Below are positions 28,022 through 37,724 of a DNA stretch of 64,000 bases, piece after piece; position 1 is the first letter of the stretch; each line of letters starts with the position of its first letter. Source of the stretch: an uncultured Flavobacteriaceae bacterium (GTDB lineage: Bacteria; Bacteroidota; Bacteroidia; Flavobacteriales; Flavobacteriaceae); contig CANMLX010000017.1 of assembly GCA_947498845.1 (NCBI GenBank), positions 22,340 to 86,339 of the forward strand. Reading direction: 5' to 3'. The position numbers were made by a program, and so were the translations under genes. Under the pieces are notes generated by a model. It was not told the origin of the DNA. It made no database searches and was given only the letters and a program-made list of their open reading frames with translations.

Positions 28022-28108
28022 TATTATAAATTGATTTAATGTATAAGTCCTCGCTACCTGTTTTGAATTGCTATTAAAACATTTTATAGTGCATAATTTT
28101 ATTAATCT

Positions 28109-28393
28109 ATGTGGTACACAAAGTTCGATTTGATAAAACGAGAAGGTAAAATTAAATGCCCAAATTGTTCTAAAATTTTTTCAGAACAATTATTTTATTC
28201 ATTAGACCCTATGACTTGTCATGATTGTTCCTACAAACTTGTCTTTTTAAGAACTCTAAATTTTATTTATATAATAAATTTAGTTGAATCCCCTGAATTA
28301 TTTAAAGTGATACGTGAATATTTAATCAATCAGTCTTCTAAAAAAGGAAGGTTTGAATTAAAAGAAGTTTTTAGGCTTTTCGAAGGAGAATAG
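28109..28393 (+). CDS. Hypothetical protein with zinc-ribbon motif (94 aa)
   Basis: I do not recognise the family. The 94 residues start MWYTKFDLIKREGKIKCPNC. They carry CPNC and, about 17 residues later, CHDC, the two knuckles of a zinc ribbon. A hydrophobic helix (LVFLRTLNFIYIINLV) and a charged C-terminal helix (KGRFELKEVFRLFEGE) follow. There is no signal peptide, so it is cytoplasmic. It lies 87 bp after rocD in the same direction and could be co-transcribed. Codon use is like its neighbours. Confidence 0.6.
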   Translation: MWYTKFDLIKREGKIKCPNCSKIFSEQLFYSLDPMTCHDCSYKLVFLRTLNFIYIINLVESPELFKVIREYLINQSSKKGRFELKEVFRLFEGE

Positions 28394-28601
28394 GGAATTT
28401 ACTCTACTTATGGGTGGCTAGCTTGTAACTAGTGACGTTCGAGCTGCAAGATAAAAAAAGAAAGAGAAAGTAGTAATAATATAAATATTAAAAACTAAGC
28501 TTTTACAATTAATCAAAAGACTTTATTTGTTCTTTATACAGACAGGGTCTCAGTTAGTGACAAGAAAAGAAAACTTCTATTTTAAAAGTGGAATAGAGTA
28601 T

Positions 28602-28635
28602 AAAAAAATCCAAAGCTTTCACTTTGGATTTTTTT
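28602..28635. terminator. Bidirectional terminator between the zinc-ribbon gene and the TPR gene
   Basis: Perfect 14-bp arms, an A-run plus TCCAAAG and CTTTGGA plus a T-run, flank a 6-nt loop. The genes on either side converge, so the hairpin can serve both. Confidence 0.88.
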
Positions 28636-28657
28636 ATTATTTGGTTGGTAATATATA

Positions 28658-29917
28658 CTAATTACCTGCATTAATACTAGCTACAAGCGCTTTCATCTCT
28701 TTAAACTTAGCAGTTTCTCCAAGAGCACTATAAATATTCATTAGTGTAGAGGCTGCATTTACATTCTTACTATCTATCTCTAAAGCTTTTGTTAAAAATG
28801 GCAATGCTTCTTGATATAATCCGTGACGTTTCGCTTTTAATTGATCGTAACGTCTATTATCAGCAGCAGAGCTTCCTAGATTATTCATTTCTTCAATAAG
28901 TGCTTGCTCTGCATCTAATATTATAGCAGCAGAGTTAATGTATGAATTAATAGATTTAGGATTTAACTCAATTGCTTTTGCATAATACTTTTTAGCAGAT
29001 TCTATATCATTAGATTCTGCAGAAATAACACCTAAGTTATACTGTAATTCTGCATTATTAGGGTCTTTTTGAGTTGCTGTTTCTAATAACTCTTTAAACT
29101 TTTTTGTATCTCCCATTTCATAATAGATATTAGCCTCTGATATAATTAGATTAACATCTTCTGGGTTTTCTGTCCTAGCGTCTTGTATGGCTAGAATAGC
29201 TTTATCTTTCTCTCCATTAGAAATATACATAAGTGCTACGTTCTTTACTATGTCTGCTCTTTTAGAAGGCGATGTTTCTTGAGTAGGACTGTTATGCTGC
29301 TTAGCCTTAACCGAAGCGTCTCTTAATTGTTTATTTGGAAAGGCTTCTTTTTCATTTGTTTTGCCATTAACGGCATAATATTTTGTTTCTACACCTGTAT
29401 ATTTTAAATTCTTAAGTTTTTCATATAACGGTAAAGCACGCTTATAATCTTTTGCATTAATGGCTGTAGCAGCAGCATAATAAAGATACGTTGTATCTTG
29501 TGGTCTCAAGTTATAAACACCTTCAAAATTTGTTGATGCTTCAGCAAATTTCTTGTTTTCGTAGGCTTCATTTCCATCAGATAAGAATTTTTTCGCCATT
29601 TCTTCTTTTAACAAACGTACTGGTACTTTGTAGGTATTATTATCTTTTACCTGATCCAAATATTCTAAAGATTTAGCCATATCTTCTTTGCTTCCTGCTC
29701 CAGCAGAAAATAATGCCGCGCCTTTTAGATACTTATATTTACTTAATGATTTTTCATCTAAAGATTCAAGCATCGGCTCAACTTGAGATAAGGCTGTTTT
29801 AGCTTCTGCAAAATTTGCTTTTTTAATTGCCTTATCTGCCAATTTTAATTCTCCTTTTTGGGAGAAAGAGAACGCACTTACAGAAAGCGCTATAGCTAGT
29901 AGCGTTTGTTTTTTCAT
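28658..29917 (-). CDS. Tetratricopeptide-repeat protein, secreted
   Basis: Periplasmic or outer-membrane-associated TPR protein. The 419 residues have a signal peptide (MKKQTLLAIALSVSAFSFSQ) and several TPR units, for example EDKAILAIQDARTENPEDVNLIISEANIYYEMGD at about 235-270. PNNAELQYNLGVISAESNDIESAKKYYAKAIELNPKS follows at about 285-320, and ALPFLTKALEIDSKNVNAASTLMNIYSALGE at about 370-400. No enzymatic domain is seen. It lies 26 bp downstream of gyrA on the same strand and is probably co-transcribed with it, an arrangement I consider common in Flavobacteriia. A scaffold role is inferred from fold only. Confidence 0.85.
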   Translation of the reverse strand: MKKQTLLAIALSVSAFSFSQKGELKLADKAIKKANFAEAKTALSQVEPMLESLDEKSLSKYKYLKGAALFSAGAGSKEDMAKSLEYLDQVKDNNTYKVPVRLLKEEMAKKFLSDGNEAYENKKFAEASTNFEGVYNLRPQDTTYLYYAAATAINAKDYKRALPLYEKLKNLKYTGVETKYYAVNGKTNEKEAFPNKQLRDASVKAKQHNSPTQETSPSKRADIVKNVALMYISNGEKDKAILAIQDARTENPEDVNLIISEANIYYEMGDTKKFKELLETATQKDPNNAELQYNLGVISAESNDIESAKKYYAKAIELNPKSINSYINSAAIILDAEQALIEEMNNLGSSAADNRRYDQLKAKRHGLYQEALPFLTKALEIDSKNVNAASTLMNIYSALGETAKFKEMKALVASINAGN

Positions 29918-29943
29918 TTTTCTATTATTTTTTAGTTCTTTAT

Positions 29944-32472
29944 TTAATCGTTTTCATTGTTAGTATTATCAACAGTTGTGCCATCATTGGTAACATCAGG
30001 GTTTTCAGTATCTTCAACGCCTTCTACATCATCTTCATCATGCATAACTTTTGCTACTGCAGCAATAGAATCTTTGCCTTTTAAGTTAATTAACTTAACA
30101 CCTTGAGTTGCTCTACCCATCACCCTCAAATCCTGAACAGCCATTCTTATAGCGATACCAGATTTATTAATAATCATTAAATCATCATCATCGGTAACAT
30201 TTTTTATGGACACTAATTCACCTGTTTTTTCGGTGACAGATATCGTTTTAACGCCTTTTCCTCCACGGTTTGTTATTCTATAGTCTTCTAAACTAGAACG
30301 TTTACCATAACCATTTTCTGAAACCACAAGAATATTACTTTCCATGTCGTTAACAGCAACCATACCAATCACTTCATCATTATCATGCTGTAGCGTAATA
30401 CCTCTAACTCCAGAAGCGCCTCTTCCCATAGGTCTGGTTTTAGCTTCTTCAAAACGAATAGCTTTACCAGATTTAAGTGCTAGCATAACCTGGCTATCGC
30501 CTGTTGTTAATTTAGCTTCTAATAATTCGTCTTCTTCCTTGATGGTAATAGCATTAATTCCGTTTGTTCTAGGACGAGAATATTGCTCTAAAGATGTCTT
30601 TTTAACCTGACCATTTTTGGTAGCCATAATCACGTAATGACTGTTAATATAATCTTCATCTTTTAAATCCTGTGTACAGATAAACGCTTTTACTTTATCA
30701 TCCTGCTCAATATTTATGAGATTTTGAATTGCTCTTCCCTTTGAGGTTTTACTCCCTTCAGGAATTTCATAAACACGCATCCAGAAACATTTTCCTTTTT
30801 GTGTAAAGAATAACATGTATTGATGGTTAGTCCCAACAAACAAATGTTCTAAAAAGTCTTCATTTCTAGTTGTAGACGCTTTTTGCCCTACGCCTCCTCT
30901 ATTTTGTGTTTTGTACTCGTTAAGCGATGTTCTTTTTATGTAGCCTGCATGAGAAATTGTAATAACAACTTTCTCATTAGGAATCATATCTTCAATACTT
31001 AAGTCGCCTCCAGCATATTCTATCTTAGATCTACGCTCATCACCGTATTTATCACGAATTACTTCTAATTCTTCCTTAATAATATTCATACGACGTTCTT
31101 TTTTGTCCAGAATATCTTTTAAGTCTGTAATTGTTTTTATAATGTCCTCATACTCTGCTCTTAGCTTATCTTGCTCCAGTCCTGTTAACTGACGTAAACG
31201 CATTTCAACAATCGCTCTGGCTTGTATTTCAGACAATTTAAAACGTTCAATTAAATTTGCTCTGGCTTCATCGGCATTAGATGACGCACGTATAATTTTT
31301 ATAACTTCATCTATATTATCTGAAGCTATAATTAACCCTTCAAGTATATGAGCGCGTTCTTCGGCTTTTCTTAATTCGTATTTTGTACGTCTTACAACAA
31401 CCTCATGCCTATGCTCTACAAAATAGTGGATTAAATCCTTTAAATTTAATAACTGCGGACGTCCATTTACAAGCGCAATATTGTTAACACTAAACGAAGA
31501 CTGTAGTGCTGTATACTTAAACAGCTTATTCAACACAATATTAGGTATGGCATCACGCTTTAAAACGTAAACAATACGCATACCTTTTCTATCCGACTCG
31601 TCTCTAATAGTAGAAATACCTTCTAATTTTTTATCATTTACCAAATCAGCAGTTTTCTTAATCATATCTGCTTTATTGACTTGGTAAGGTATTTCGTCTA
31701 CTATAATACACTCACGGCCATTAACCTCTTCTATATTAGCACGACCACGCATTACAATTCGTCCTCTACCTGTGTGAAATGCTTCTTTTACACCATCATA
31801 ACCATAAATAATCCCTCCTGTAGGAAAATCTGGAGCCTTAATATGTGTAATAAGTTCATCTACCTCTATATCGTTATTTTCAATGTACGCTATTGTACCA
31901 TTAACAACTTCGGTTAAATTATGTGGCGGCATATTGGTTGCCATACCAACAGCAATTCCAGAAGCCCCATTGACTAAAAGTCCTGGTATACGTGTTGGTA
32001 ACACTGTAGGTTCCTGTAAAGTATCGTCAAAGTTTAGTTTATGGTCAACGGTTTCTTTATCTATATCTGCCAACATATCCTCAGATATCTTACGCATTCT
32101 AGCTTCTGTATAACGCATTGCTGCAGGGCTATCTCCATCTACAGACCCAAAGTTTCCCTGCCCATCTACAAGCATATAGCGTAAGCTCCAATCTTGAGCC
32201 ATACGCACCATAGCATCGTAAACCGATGTATCCCCATGCGGATGGTACTTACCTAAAACTTCTCCTACTATTCTTGCAGATTTTTTGTGAGCGGAGTTAG
32301 CTTTTACACCAAGTTCATGCATGCCGTAAAGTACGCGTCTATGCACTGGTTTTAATCCATCTCTTACATCTGGTAATGCACGTGACACAATGACCGACAT
32401 TGAATAATCAATGTAGGCCGATTTCATTTCATCTTCAATGTTAATAGGTATCAGTTTTTCTCCTTCAGCCAT
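29944..32472 (-). CDS. gyrA: DNA gyrase subunit A
   Basis: Breakage-reunion subunit of gyrase. The 842-residue protein has the catalytic tyrosine in [10 protein letters not shown] (Tyr121) and the quinolone-determining stretch [12 protein letters not shown]. There Thr82 and Asp86 align with E. coli Ser83 and Asp87. The GyrA-box QNRGGVGQ lies in the C-terminal beta-pinwheel, and the pinwheel repeats [38 protein letters not shown] and [13 protein letters not shown] are all present. The C-terminus is an acidic, Asn-rich tail. A Thr at position 82 occurs naturally in some flavobacteria, so it need not signal acquired resistance. It is divergent from clpC. Confidence 0.97.
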   Translation of the reverse strand: MAEGEKLIPINIEDEMKSAYIDYSMSVIVSRALPDVRDGLKPVHRRVLYGMHELGVKANSAHKKSARIVGEVLGKYHPHGDTSVYDAMVRMAQDWSLRYMLVDGQGNFGSVDGDSPAAMRYTEARMRKISEDMLADIDKETVDHKLNFDDTLQEPTVLPTRIPGLLVNGASGIAVGMATNMPPHNLTEVVNGTIAYIENNDIEVDELITHIKAPDFPTGGIIYGYDGVKEAFHTGRGRIVMRGRANIEEVNGRECIIVDEIPYQVNKADMIKKTADLVNDKKLEGISTIRDESDRKGMRIVYVLKRDAIPNIVLNKLFKYTALQSSFSVNNIALVNGRPQLLNLKDLIHYFVEHRHEVVVRRTKYELRKAEERAHILEGLIIASDNIDEVIKIIRASSNADEARANLIERFKLSEIQARAIVEMRLRQLTGLEQDKLRAEYEDIIKTITDLKDILDKKERRMNIIKEELEVIRDKYGDERRSKIEYAGGDLSIEDMIPNEKVVITISHAGYIKRTSLNEYKTQNRGGVGQKASTTRNEDFLEHLFVGTNHQYMLFFTQKGKCFWMRVYEIPEGSKTSKGRAIQNLINIEQDDKVKAFICTQDLKDEDYINSHYVIMATKNGQVKKTSLEQYSRPRTNGINAITIKEEDELLEAKLTTGDSQVMLALKSGKAIRFEEAKTRPMGRGASGVRGITLQHDNDEVIGMVAVNDMESNILVVSENGYGKRSSLEDYRITNRGGKGVKTISVTEKTGELVSIKNVTDDDDLMIINKSGIAIRMAVQDLRVMGRATQGVKLINLKGKDSIAAVAKVMHDEDDVEGVEDTENPDVTNDGTTVDNTNNEND

Positions 32473-32614
32473 ATATATTTAATTTAATTTATCAGTATTT
32501 CAAAACGTGCTAATATACAAATTTCACTAGTGAGTATTAAATAGACCATTAGTGTTTTTGATACTTTTTATTAACAATTTAACAGTCCTTTTTAGTTAAT
32601 AAGTATATGCACTC

Positions 32615-32622
32615 TACCTTTG
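32615..32622 (+). promoter_or_regulatory. Candidate -7 element for clpC
   Basis: TACCTTTG matches the Bacteroidota -7 consensus TAnnTTTG and lies 108 bp before the clpC ATG. A clear -33 TTTG is not evident, so this is a candidate only. A leader of about 100 nt would result. Confidence 0.35.
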
Positions 32623-32730
32623 ATTTTATATATTTTTTTCGTCGATTAGCATCCACACTAGATTTTCAGGTACAGTTATTGCTGTTAGTAAAACTATTAT
32701 TAGTATTTTTAATGCAGAAAGAATTTAAAT

Positions 32731-35280
32731 ATGGATGATAATTTCTCTCCAAGAGTAAAAGATGTAATAGCATATAGTAAAGAAGAAGCTTTGCGTTTAG
32801 GACACGATTTTATAGGCACCGAGCATTTAATGCTTGGGCTGTTACGTGACGGTAATGGTAAAGCTATTAGTATATTAAATTCGTTAGACATAGACTTAAA
32901 CCATTTAAGACGAAAAGTCGAAATATTAAGTCCAGCTAACCCCAATATAGGAATGGCCTCAAACCAAAAAAAGAATTTACACCTGACCCGACAAGCAGAA
33001 CGTGCTTTAAAAACTACGTTTTTAGAAGCTAAACTATTTCAAAGTACGTCTATTAACACCGCGCACTTGTTACTTTGTATTTTACGTAACGAAAATGACC
33101 CAACAACTAAACTACTAAACAAGTTAAAGGTGGATTATGATAATGTTAAAGAGCAATTTAAACACATGATTACAAACGAAAACGATTACATAGAGCCAAA
33201 AGCAGAATCTTTTCAAGATGATGACACTAATACAGGTGAAGGCGCTTCAAAAGAAAATATTTTTAACTCCCCTTCTGGCAAGTCCAACAAAAAGTCTAAA
33301 ACACCCGTTTTAGACAATTTTGGAAGAGATTTAACAGCTTTAGCTGAAGAAGGTAAACTTGACCCTGTTGTAGGTAGAGAAGAAGAAATACAACGCGTCT
33401 CACAAATTTTAAGTAGAAGAAAGAAAAACAACCCTCTATTAATAGGCGAACCTGGTGTTGGTAAATCTGCAATTGCTGAAGGCTTAGCGCTTAGAATTGT
33501 TCAAAGAAAAGTGTCACGCATACTCTTTAACAAACGTGTTGTTACACTTGATCTGGCTGGTTTAGTTGCTGGCACAAAATACAGAGGACAGTTTGAAGAA
33601 CGCATGAAAGCCGTTATGAATGAACTTGAAAAGAATGATGACGTAATTCTTTTTATAGATGAAATCCATACCATTGTTGGCGCTGGTGGCGCTACTGGTA
33701 GTTTAGATGCCTCAAATATGTTTAAACCTGCTCTGGCTCGAGGTGAAATTCAAGCAATTGGCGCTACCACATTAGATGAATACCGCCAGTATATAGAAAA
33801 AGATGGGGCTTTAGAACGCCGCTTTCAAAAGGTTGTTGTACAACCAACAACCGTAGAAGAAACTATAGAAATCCTCAATAATATTAAAGGAAAATACGAA
33901 GAGCATCACAATGTGGATTTTACACAAGAAGCTATAGAAGCTTGTGTAAAATTAACCAACCGCTACATGACAGATCGCTTTTTACCAGACAAGGCTATTG
34001 ATGCTTTAGATGAAGCAGGATCTCGTGTTCATATCACGAATATAAATGTGCCAAAACAAATACTAGAGCTTGAAAAAAAACTTGAGCAAGTTAGAGAAAC
34101 AAAAAACTCTGTGGTTAAAAAGCAAAAGTATGAAGAGGCTGCGAAATTACGTGATGATGAAAAACGTATAGAAAAAGAACTGGCTATTGCTCAAGAAAAA
34201 TGGGAAGAAGAAACCAAACAACACAGAGAAATTGTAACAGAAGACAATGTAGCAGATGTAGTATCTATGATGACAGGTATTCCTGTAAACAGAATAGCAC
34301 AAACCGAGATTAATAAATTAGCCGAATTGCCAAACCTTATTAAAGGAAAAGTTATTGGACAAGACGATGCTGTTGCTAAAGTTGTTAAGGCGATACAACG
34401 TAATCGTGCTGGTTTAAAAGATCCTAATAAGCCTATTGGGTCGTTTATATTTTTAGGACAAACTGGTGTTGGTAAAACCCAATTAGCAAAAGTACTATCG
34501 AAACAATTGTTTGATAGTGAAGATTCACTTATTAGAATAGATATGAGTGAATATATGGAAAAGTTTGCGATCTCTCGTTTAGTTGGAGCACCTCCAGGAT
34601 ACGTTGGTTATGAAGAAGGTGGACAATTAACAGAAAAAGTACGTCGTAAACCTTACGCTGTAGTTTTACTGGACGAAATTGAGAAAGCACACCCGGATGT
34701 GTTTAACATGCTACTACAAGTACTTGATGATGGCCATTTAACCGATAGTTTAGGTAGAAAAATAGATTTTAGAAATACCATTATTATCATGACTTCTAAT
34801 ATTGGAGCTAGAAAGCTTAAAGATTTCGGTACGGGTATAGGTTTTGGTACCGCATCCCAAAAAGCACAAGAAGATGCTAATGCTATAAAAGTGATAGAAA
34901 ATGCACTTAAAAAATCGTTTGCTCCCGAGTTTTTAAACAGAATAGACGATGTTGTAGTGTTTAACGCACTGGAAAAAGAAGATATTAATAAGATAATAGA
35001 CATCGAATTAGATAAGCTACTTATTAGAATTAAAGATCTAGGCTATACTCTGGAATTAACAAAAAATGCTAAAGCCTACATCGCCGATAAAGGTTTTGAT
35101 AAACAATATGGCGCCAGACCTTTAAAAAGAGCCATACAAAAATACATTGAAGATGCTCTGGCAGAAGAAATTGTAGCTTCTAACCTATCTGAAGGTGATA
35201 AAATAATTTTAGATTTGGATAAAGATGATAATGAATTGACTATTAAAATAGAAAAGGCAGAGAAGTCTACAGAATCTTAA
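32731..35280 (+). CDS. clpC: ClpC-type ATP-dependent Clp protease ATP-binding subunit
   Basis: AAA+ unfoldase feeding substrates to ClpP. The 849 residues comprise two Clp N-terminal repeats (FSPRVKDVIAYSKEEALRLGHDFIGTEHLMLGLLRD onwards), AAA domain 1 with GEPGVGKSA and VILFIDEIHT (about 237-305), and a UVR-type middle motif QKYEEAAKLRDDEKRIE (about 465). AAA domain 2 has GQTGVGKTQ (about 576), VVLLDEIEKAH and a D2-small domain ending PLKRAIQKYIEDALAEEI. The presence of the UVR segment and the short middle domain separate it from ClpB. It is monocistronic with a strong terminator and divergent from gyrA. Confidence 0.95.
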   Translation: MDDNFSPRVKDVIAYSKEEALRLGHDFIGTEHLMLGLLRDGNGKAISILNSLDIDLNHLRRKVEILSPANPNIGMASNQKKNLHLTRQAERALKTTFLEAKLFQSTSINTAHLLLCILRNENDPTTKLLNKLKVDYDNVKEQFKHMITNENDYIEPKAESFQDDDTNTGEGASKENIFNSPSGKSNKKSKTPVLDNFGRDLTALAEEGKLDPVVGREEEIQRVSQILSRRKKNNPLLIGEPGVGKSAIAEGLALRIVQRKVSRILFNKRVVTLDLAGLVAGTKYRGQFEERMKAVMNELEKNDDVILFIDEIHTIVGAGGATGSLDASNMFKPALARGEIQAIGATTLDEYRQYIEKDGALERRFQKVVVQPTTVEETIEILNNIKGKYEEHHNVDFTQEAIEACVKLTNRYMTDRFLPDKAIDALDEAGSRVHITNINVPKQILELEKKLEQVRETKNSVVKKQKYEEAAKLRDDEKRIEKELAIAQEKWEEETKQHREIVTEDNVADVVSMMTGIPVNRIAQTEINKLAELPNLIKGKVIGQDDAVAKVVKAIQRNRAGLKDPNKPIGSFIFLGQTGVGKTQLAKVLSKQLFDSEDSLIRIDMSEYMEKFAISRLVGAPPGYVGYEEGGQLTEKVRRKPYAVVLLDEIEKAHPDVFNMLLQVLDDGHLTDSLGRKIDFRNTIIIMTSNIGARKLKDFGTGIGFGTASQKAQEDANAIKVIENALKKSFAPEFLNRIDDVVVFNALEKEDINKIIDIELDKLLIRIKDLGYTLELTKNAKAYIADKGFDKQYGARPLKRAIQKYIEDALAEEIVASNLSEGDKIILDLDKDDNELTIKIEKAEKSTES

Positions 35281-35300
35281 ACATCTGCTTTGTAAACATA

Positions 35301-35336
35301 AAAAAACGTCTAAAAATTAATTTTTAGACGTTTTTT
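35301..35336. terminator. Terminator of clpC, perfect 36-bp palindrome
   Basis: Two exact 18-nt arms, an A-run plus CGTCTAAAAATT and the complement, end in a T-run. The hairpin starts 21 bp after the clpC stop. Confidence 0.9.
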
Positions 35337-35471
35337 ATTTTCAACTAATGCATAATCTGGGTTAAACTACTCACATACAATACCTCTAGCCCAATAAATC
35401 TAAAAAAAATCGCCTATATTTAGATTGAATAGTTAGTGAATGAACTAACCCGAGGCAGAGCGATCGAGGTA

Positions 35472-35705
35472 TCAAAATAATGTTAGTCGGTTTGTATGTA
35501 ACTTTTTGTACCCGTTCTCTGTGCCTTGACTCTTAATATAAGCTCTTATCACTTCCTCATTAGCATATTGACCAACCGTGTTAGCATAACATCCACTTGT
35601 CCAAAATTCCCCTCTTCAAAATTTTATTTTTATCTCTGGAAACCTCTTGAACAACTCTTTTGCTCTGATACGTTTCAACATATTTGCATTAAACCTTCGC
35701 CTTTT
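35472..35705 (-). pseudogene. IS200/IS605-family TnpA (Y1 transposase) remnant
   Basis: The minus strand reads KRRRFNANMLKRIRAKELFKRFPEIKIKF, then a TGA stop (35616-35618), then RGEFWTSGCYANTVGQYANEEVIRAYIKSQGTENGYKKLH to a stop at 35472-35474. This matches the C-terminal half of IS200-type transposases: the KELFKRFPE segment, the GEFWTxGYxxxTVGQ segment, and the helix with the nucleophilic Tyr and Gln in YIKSQ. The N-terminal half with the HUH metal site is missing and the in-frame stop interrupts the rest, so it is a dead remnant. The remainder of 35281-35721 holds only the clpC terminator and unassigned AT-rich sequence. Confidence 0.75.
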
Positions 35706-35721
35706 TCATCTGTTATATCAT

Positions 35722-36081
35722 TTATGGATGCATAAAACGTTGTTTTGCTAAAAGCTCTTCTTCCGTTTCCACATTATTCTCATCTGGTACACAGGAGTCT
35801 ACGGGACAAACCGCAGCACACTGTGGTTCTTCATGAAATCCTTTACACTCCGTACATTTGTCTGGCACAATAAAATAGAAATCTTCAACCAAAGGCTCCC
35901 GTACTTCGTCCGCATTCACCCTTTTACCTAATGGTAATACTGCTTCTCCCGATAAACTTGTCCCTTCACTATAAGTCCATTCCATACCTTCAGCATAAAT
36001 TGCATTATTTGGGCACTCTGGTTCACAAGCACCACAGTTTATACACTGATCATCACCCTCTATCAATATTTTAATTGCCAT
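35722..36081 (-). CDS. 2[4Fe-4S] ferredoxin, paralogue A
   Basis: Cytoplasmic electron carrier. The 119 residues hold an N-terminal cluster motif [12 protein letters not shown] and a C-terminal one [22 protein letters not shown]. The insertion between CxxC and the next Cys is typical of Allochromatium-type ferredoxins. Between the two cluster motifs there is an additional insert of roughly 30 residues beyond the usual Alvin-type linker, and the C-terminus ends [14 protein letters not shown]. It is a tandem paralogue of the gene upstream (36168-36521), from which it is separated by 86 bp and a terminator-like hairpin. The IS200 remnant lies immediately downstream. Confidence 0.9.
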   Translation of the reverse strand: MAIKILIEGDDQCINCGACEPECPNNAIYAEGMEWTYSEGTSLSGEAVLPLGKRVNADEVREPLVEDFYFIVPDKCTECKGFHEEPQCAAVCPVDSCVPDENNVETEEELLAKQRFMHP

Positions 36082-36110
36082 ATTATTTCATTTAAAAATT
36101 AATAAAACAA

Positions 36111-36140
36111 AAAAATCAAGTAAATACATACTTGATTTTT
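36111..36140. terminator. Hairpin between the two ferredoxin genes
   Basis: AAAAATCAAG and CTTGATTTTT are exact complements around a 10-nt loop, with T-runs available on both strands. It would terminate or attenuate transcription from the upstream ferredoxin gene into paralogue A. Confidence 0.75.
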
Positions 36141-36167
36141 CTAGATATTTATATGTATTTAGTTTCT

Positions 36168-36545
<378 letters not shown>

Positions 36546-36551
36546 CGATTG

Positions 36552-36583
36552 CAAAAATAAAGCCAAAACCATTCATAACCAAA
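36552..36583 (-). promoter_or_regulatory. Candidate promoter for ferredoxin B
   Basis: On the minus strand TTTG (36583-36580), 20 nt, then TATTTTTG (36559-36552) fit the Bacteroidota promoter pattern well. The ferredoxin start follows about 30 nt downstream. It faces the acyl-CoA reductase promoter head-on. Confidence 0.55.
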
Positions 36584-36589
36584 TTAAGC

Positions 36590-37648
36590 GTGCAATTACA
36601 AGAAAGAATTAGTGCTTTTATAAAGTTAGGAGAATTTTTGAGTCAATTTTCCAATGAAGTCATCTCAAAAAATGATAAAGTTGAATATAACGACCTTTTT
36701 TTTGAAGGTTTTAAACATCAACTTAAAATTGCTGAGGAACATAACGGTTGGTTTACACAAAAAAACATTACCTATGCTTTAAACTCATGGGCAATGGCTT
36801 TAACGTTTGAAAATATAACCAAATGGCTCGAGACATATAATATTGTAAAAACAACGCCAAAAAAAATTGCAATTATTATGGCGGGAAATATTCCGCTTGT
36901 TGGATTTCATGACTTTTTATCAGTCTTAATTTGTGGACATAGCGTACTTGTAAAACAATCGTCAAGCGACAAGCATTTACTCCCCTATCTCGCAAAATAT
37001 TTAGAATACGTAGTTCCAGATTTTAAAGGGAAAATTACATTTACTCAAAATAAAATAGACCATTTTGATGCTGTTATAGCTACAGGAAGCAATAATACTG
37101 CGCGTTATTTTGAATATTACTTTAAAAACAAACCGTCTATTATAAGAAACAGTAGAAACTCTATTGCTGTTTTAACGGGCAAAGAAACGGCTCTAGACTT
37201 AAAAAACTTATCTGAAGATATTTTTAGATATTATGGTTTAGGGTGTAGAAATGTTTCTAAATTATTTGTGCCAAAAAATTACGATTTTAAAGCATTTTTC
37301 GAAGCCATGTACCATTGGCATCCTATTATAGAAAAGGCAAAATACGCCAACAATTACGATTACAATAAGGCGGTATATTTAATGAGTGAGTTTGATATGC
37401 TTGAAAATGGATTCTTTATGATTAAAGAAGATAAAAGTTACGCATCTCCAATAGCTACGCTATTTTATGAATATTATGAAGATAGTAACGAACTAAAGAA
37501 AAAGCTAGAAACAGACCACAAACAAATTCAATGTATTGTCGCTAAAGGTTTCTTAGAAAATGAAGTCCCTTTTGGAGCCACACAGCAACCACAACTTTGG
37601 GATTATGCGGATAGTATAGATTCTGTTGAATTTTTATTATCGATTTGA
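36590..37648 (+). CDS. Acyl-CoA reductase (LuxC-like), GTG start
   Basis: Member of the LuxC-type acyl-CoA/acyl-protein reductase superfamily (aldehyde dehydrogenase fold). The 352 residues begin QLQERISAFIKLGEFL at a GTG codon. They contain KKIAIIMAGNIPLVGFHDFLSVLICGHSVLVKQSSSDKHLLPYL, the nucleotide-binding region, and DIFRYYGLGCRNVSKLFVPK, in which the Cys of GLGCRNVSK is the probable nucleophile. No lux genes are near. It is the first gene of a run with serC and serA, an arrangement I recall as common in flavobacteria. The physiological acyl substrate is unknown. Confidence 0.88.
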   Translation: MQLQERISAFIKLGEFLSQFSNEVISKNDKVEYNDLFFEGFKHQLKIAEEHNGWFTQKNITYALNSWAMALTFENITKWLETYNIVKTTPKKIAIIMAGNIPLVGFHDFLSVLICGHSVLVKQSSSDKHLLPYLAKYLEYVVPDFKGKITFTQNKIDHFDAVIATGSNNTARYFEYYFKNKPSIIRNSRNSIAVLTGKETALDLKNLSEDIFRYYGLGCRNVSKLFVPKNYDFKAFFEAMYHWHPIIEKAKYANNYDYNKAVYLMSEFDMLENGFFMIKEDKSYASPIATLFYEYYEDSNELKKKLETDHKQIQCIVAKGFLENEVPFGATQQPQLWDYADSIDSVEFLLSI

Positions 37649-37724
37649 CGAAAAAAATATTGAATTTATACCAAAAAATACGCAATTAATTAGCAACTTT
37701 GCATCTTTAAATTTTACTACAAAA

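Noticed and set aside
36590..37648. Bioluminescence (lux) operon
   Set aside because: Only a LuxC-like reductase is present; no luxA, luxB, luxD or luxE is nearby and the context is serine synthesis.
37626..37724. Upstream extension of serC by 33 codons
   Set aside because: It overlaps the acyl-CoA reductase gene and adds residues absent from SerC; the family start MKKHNFSAGPC is at 37725.
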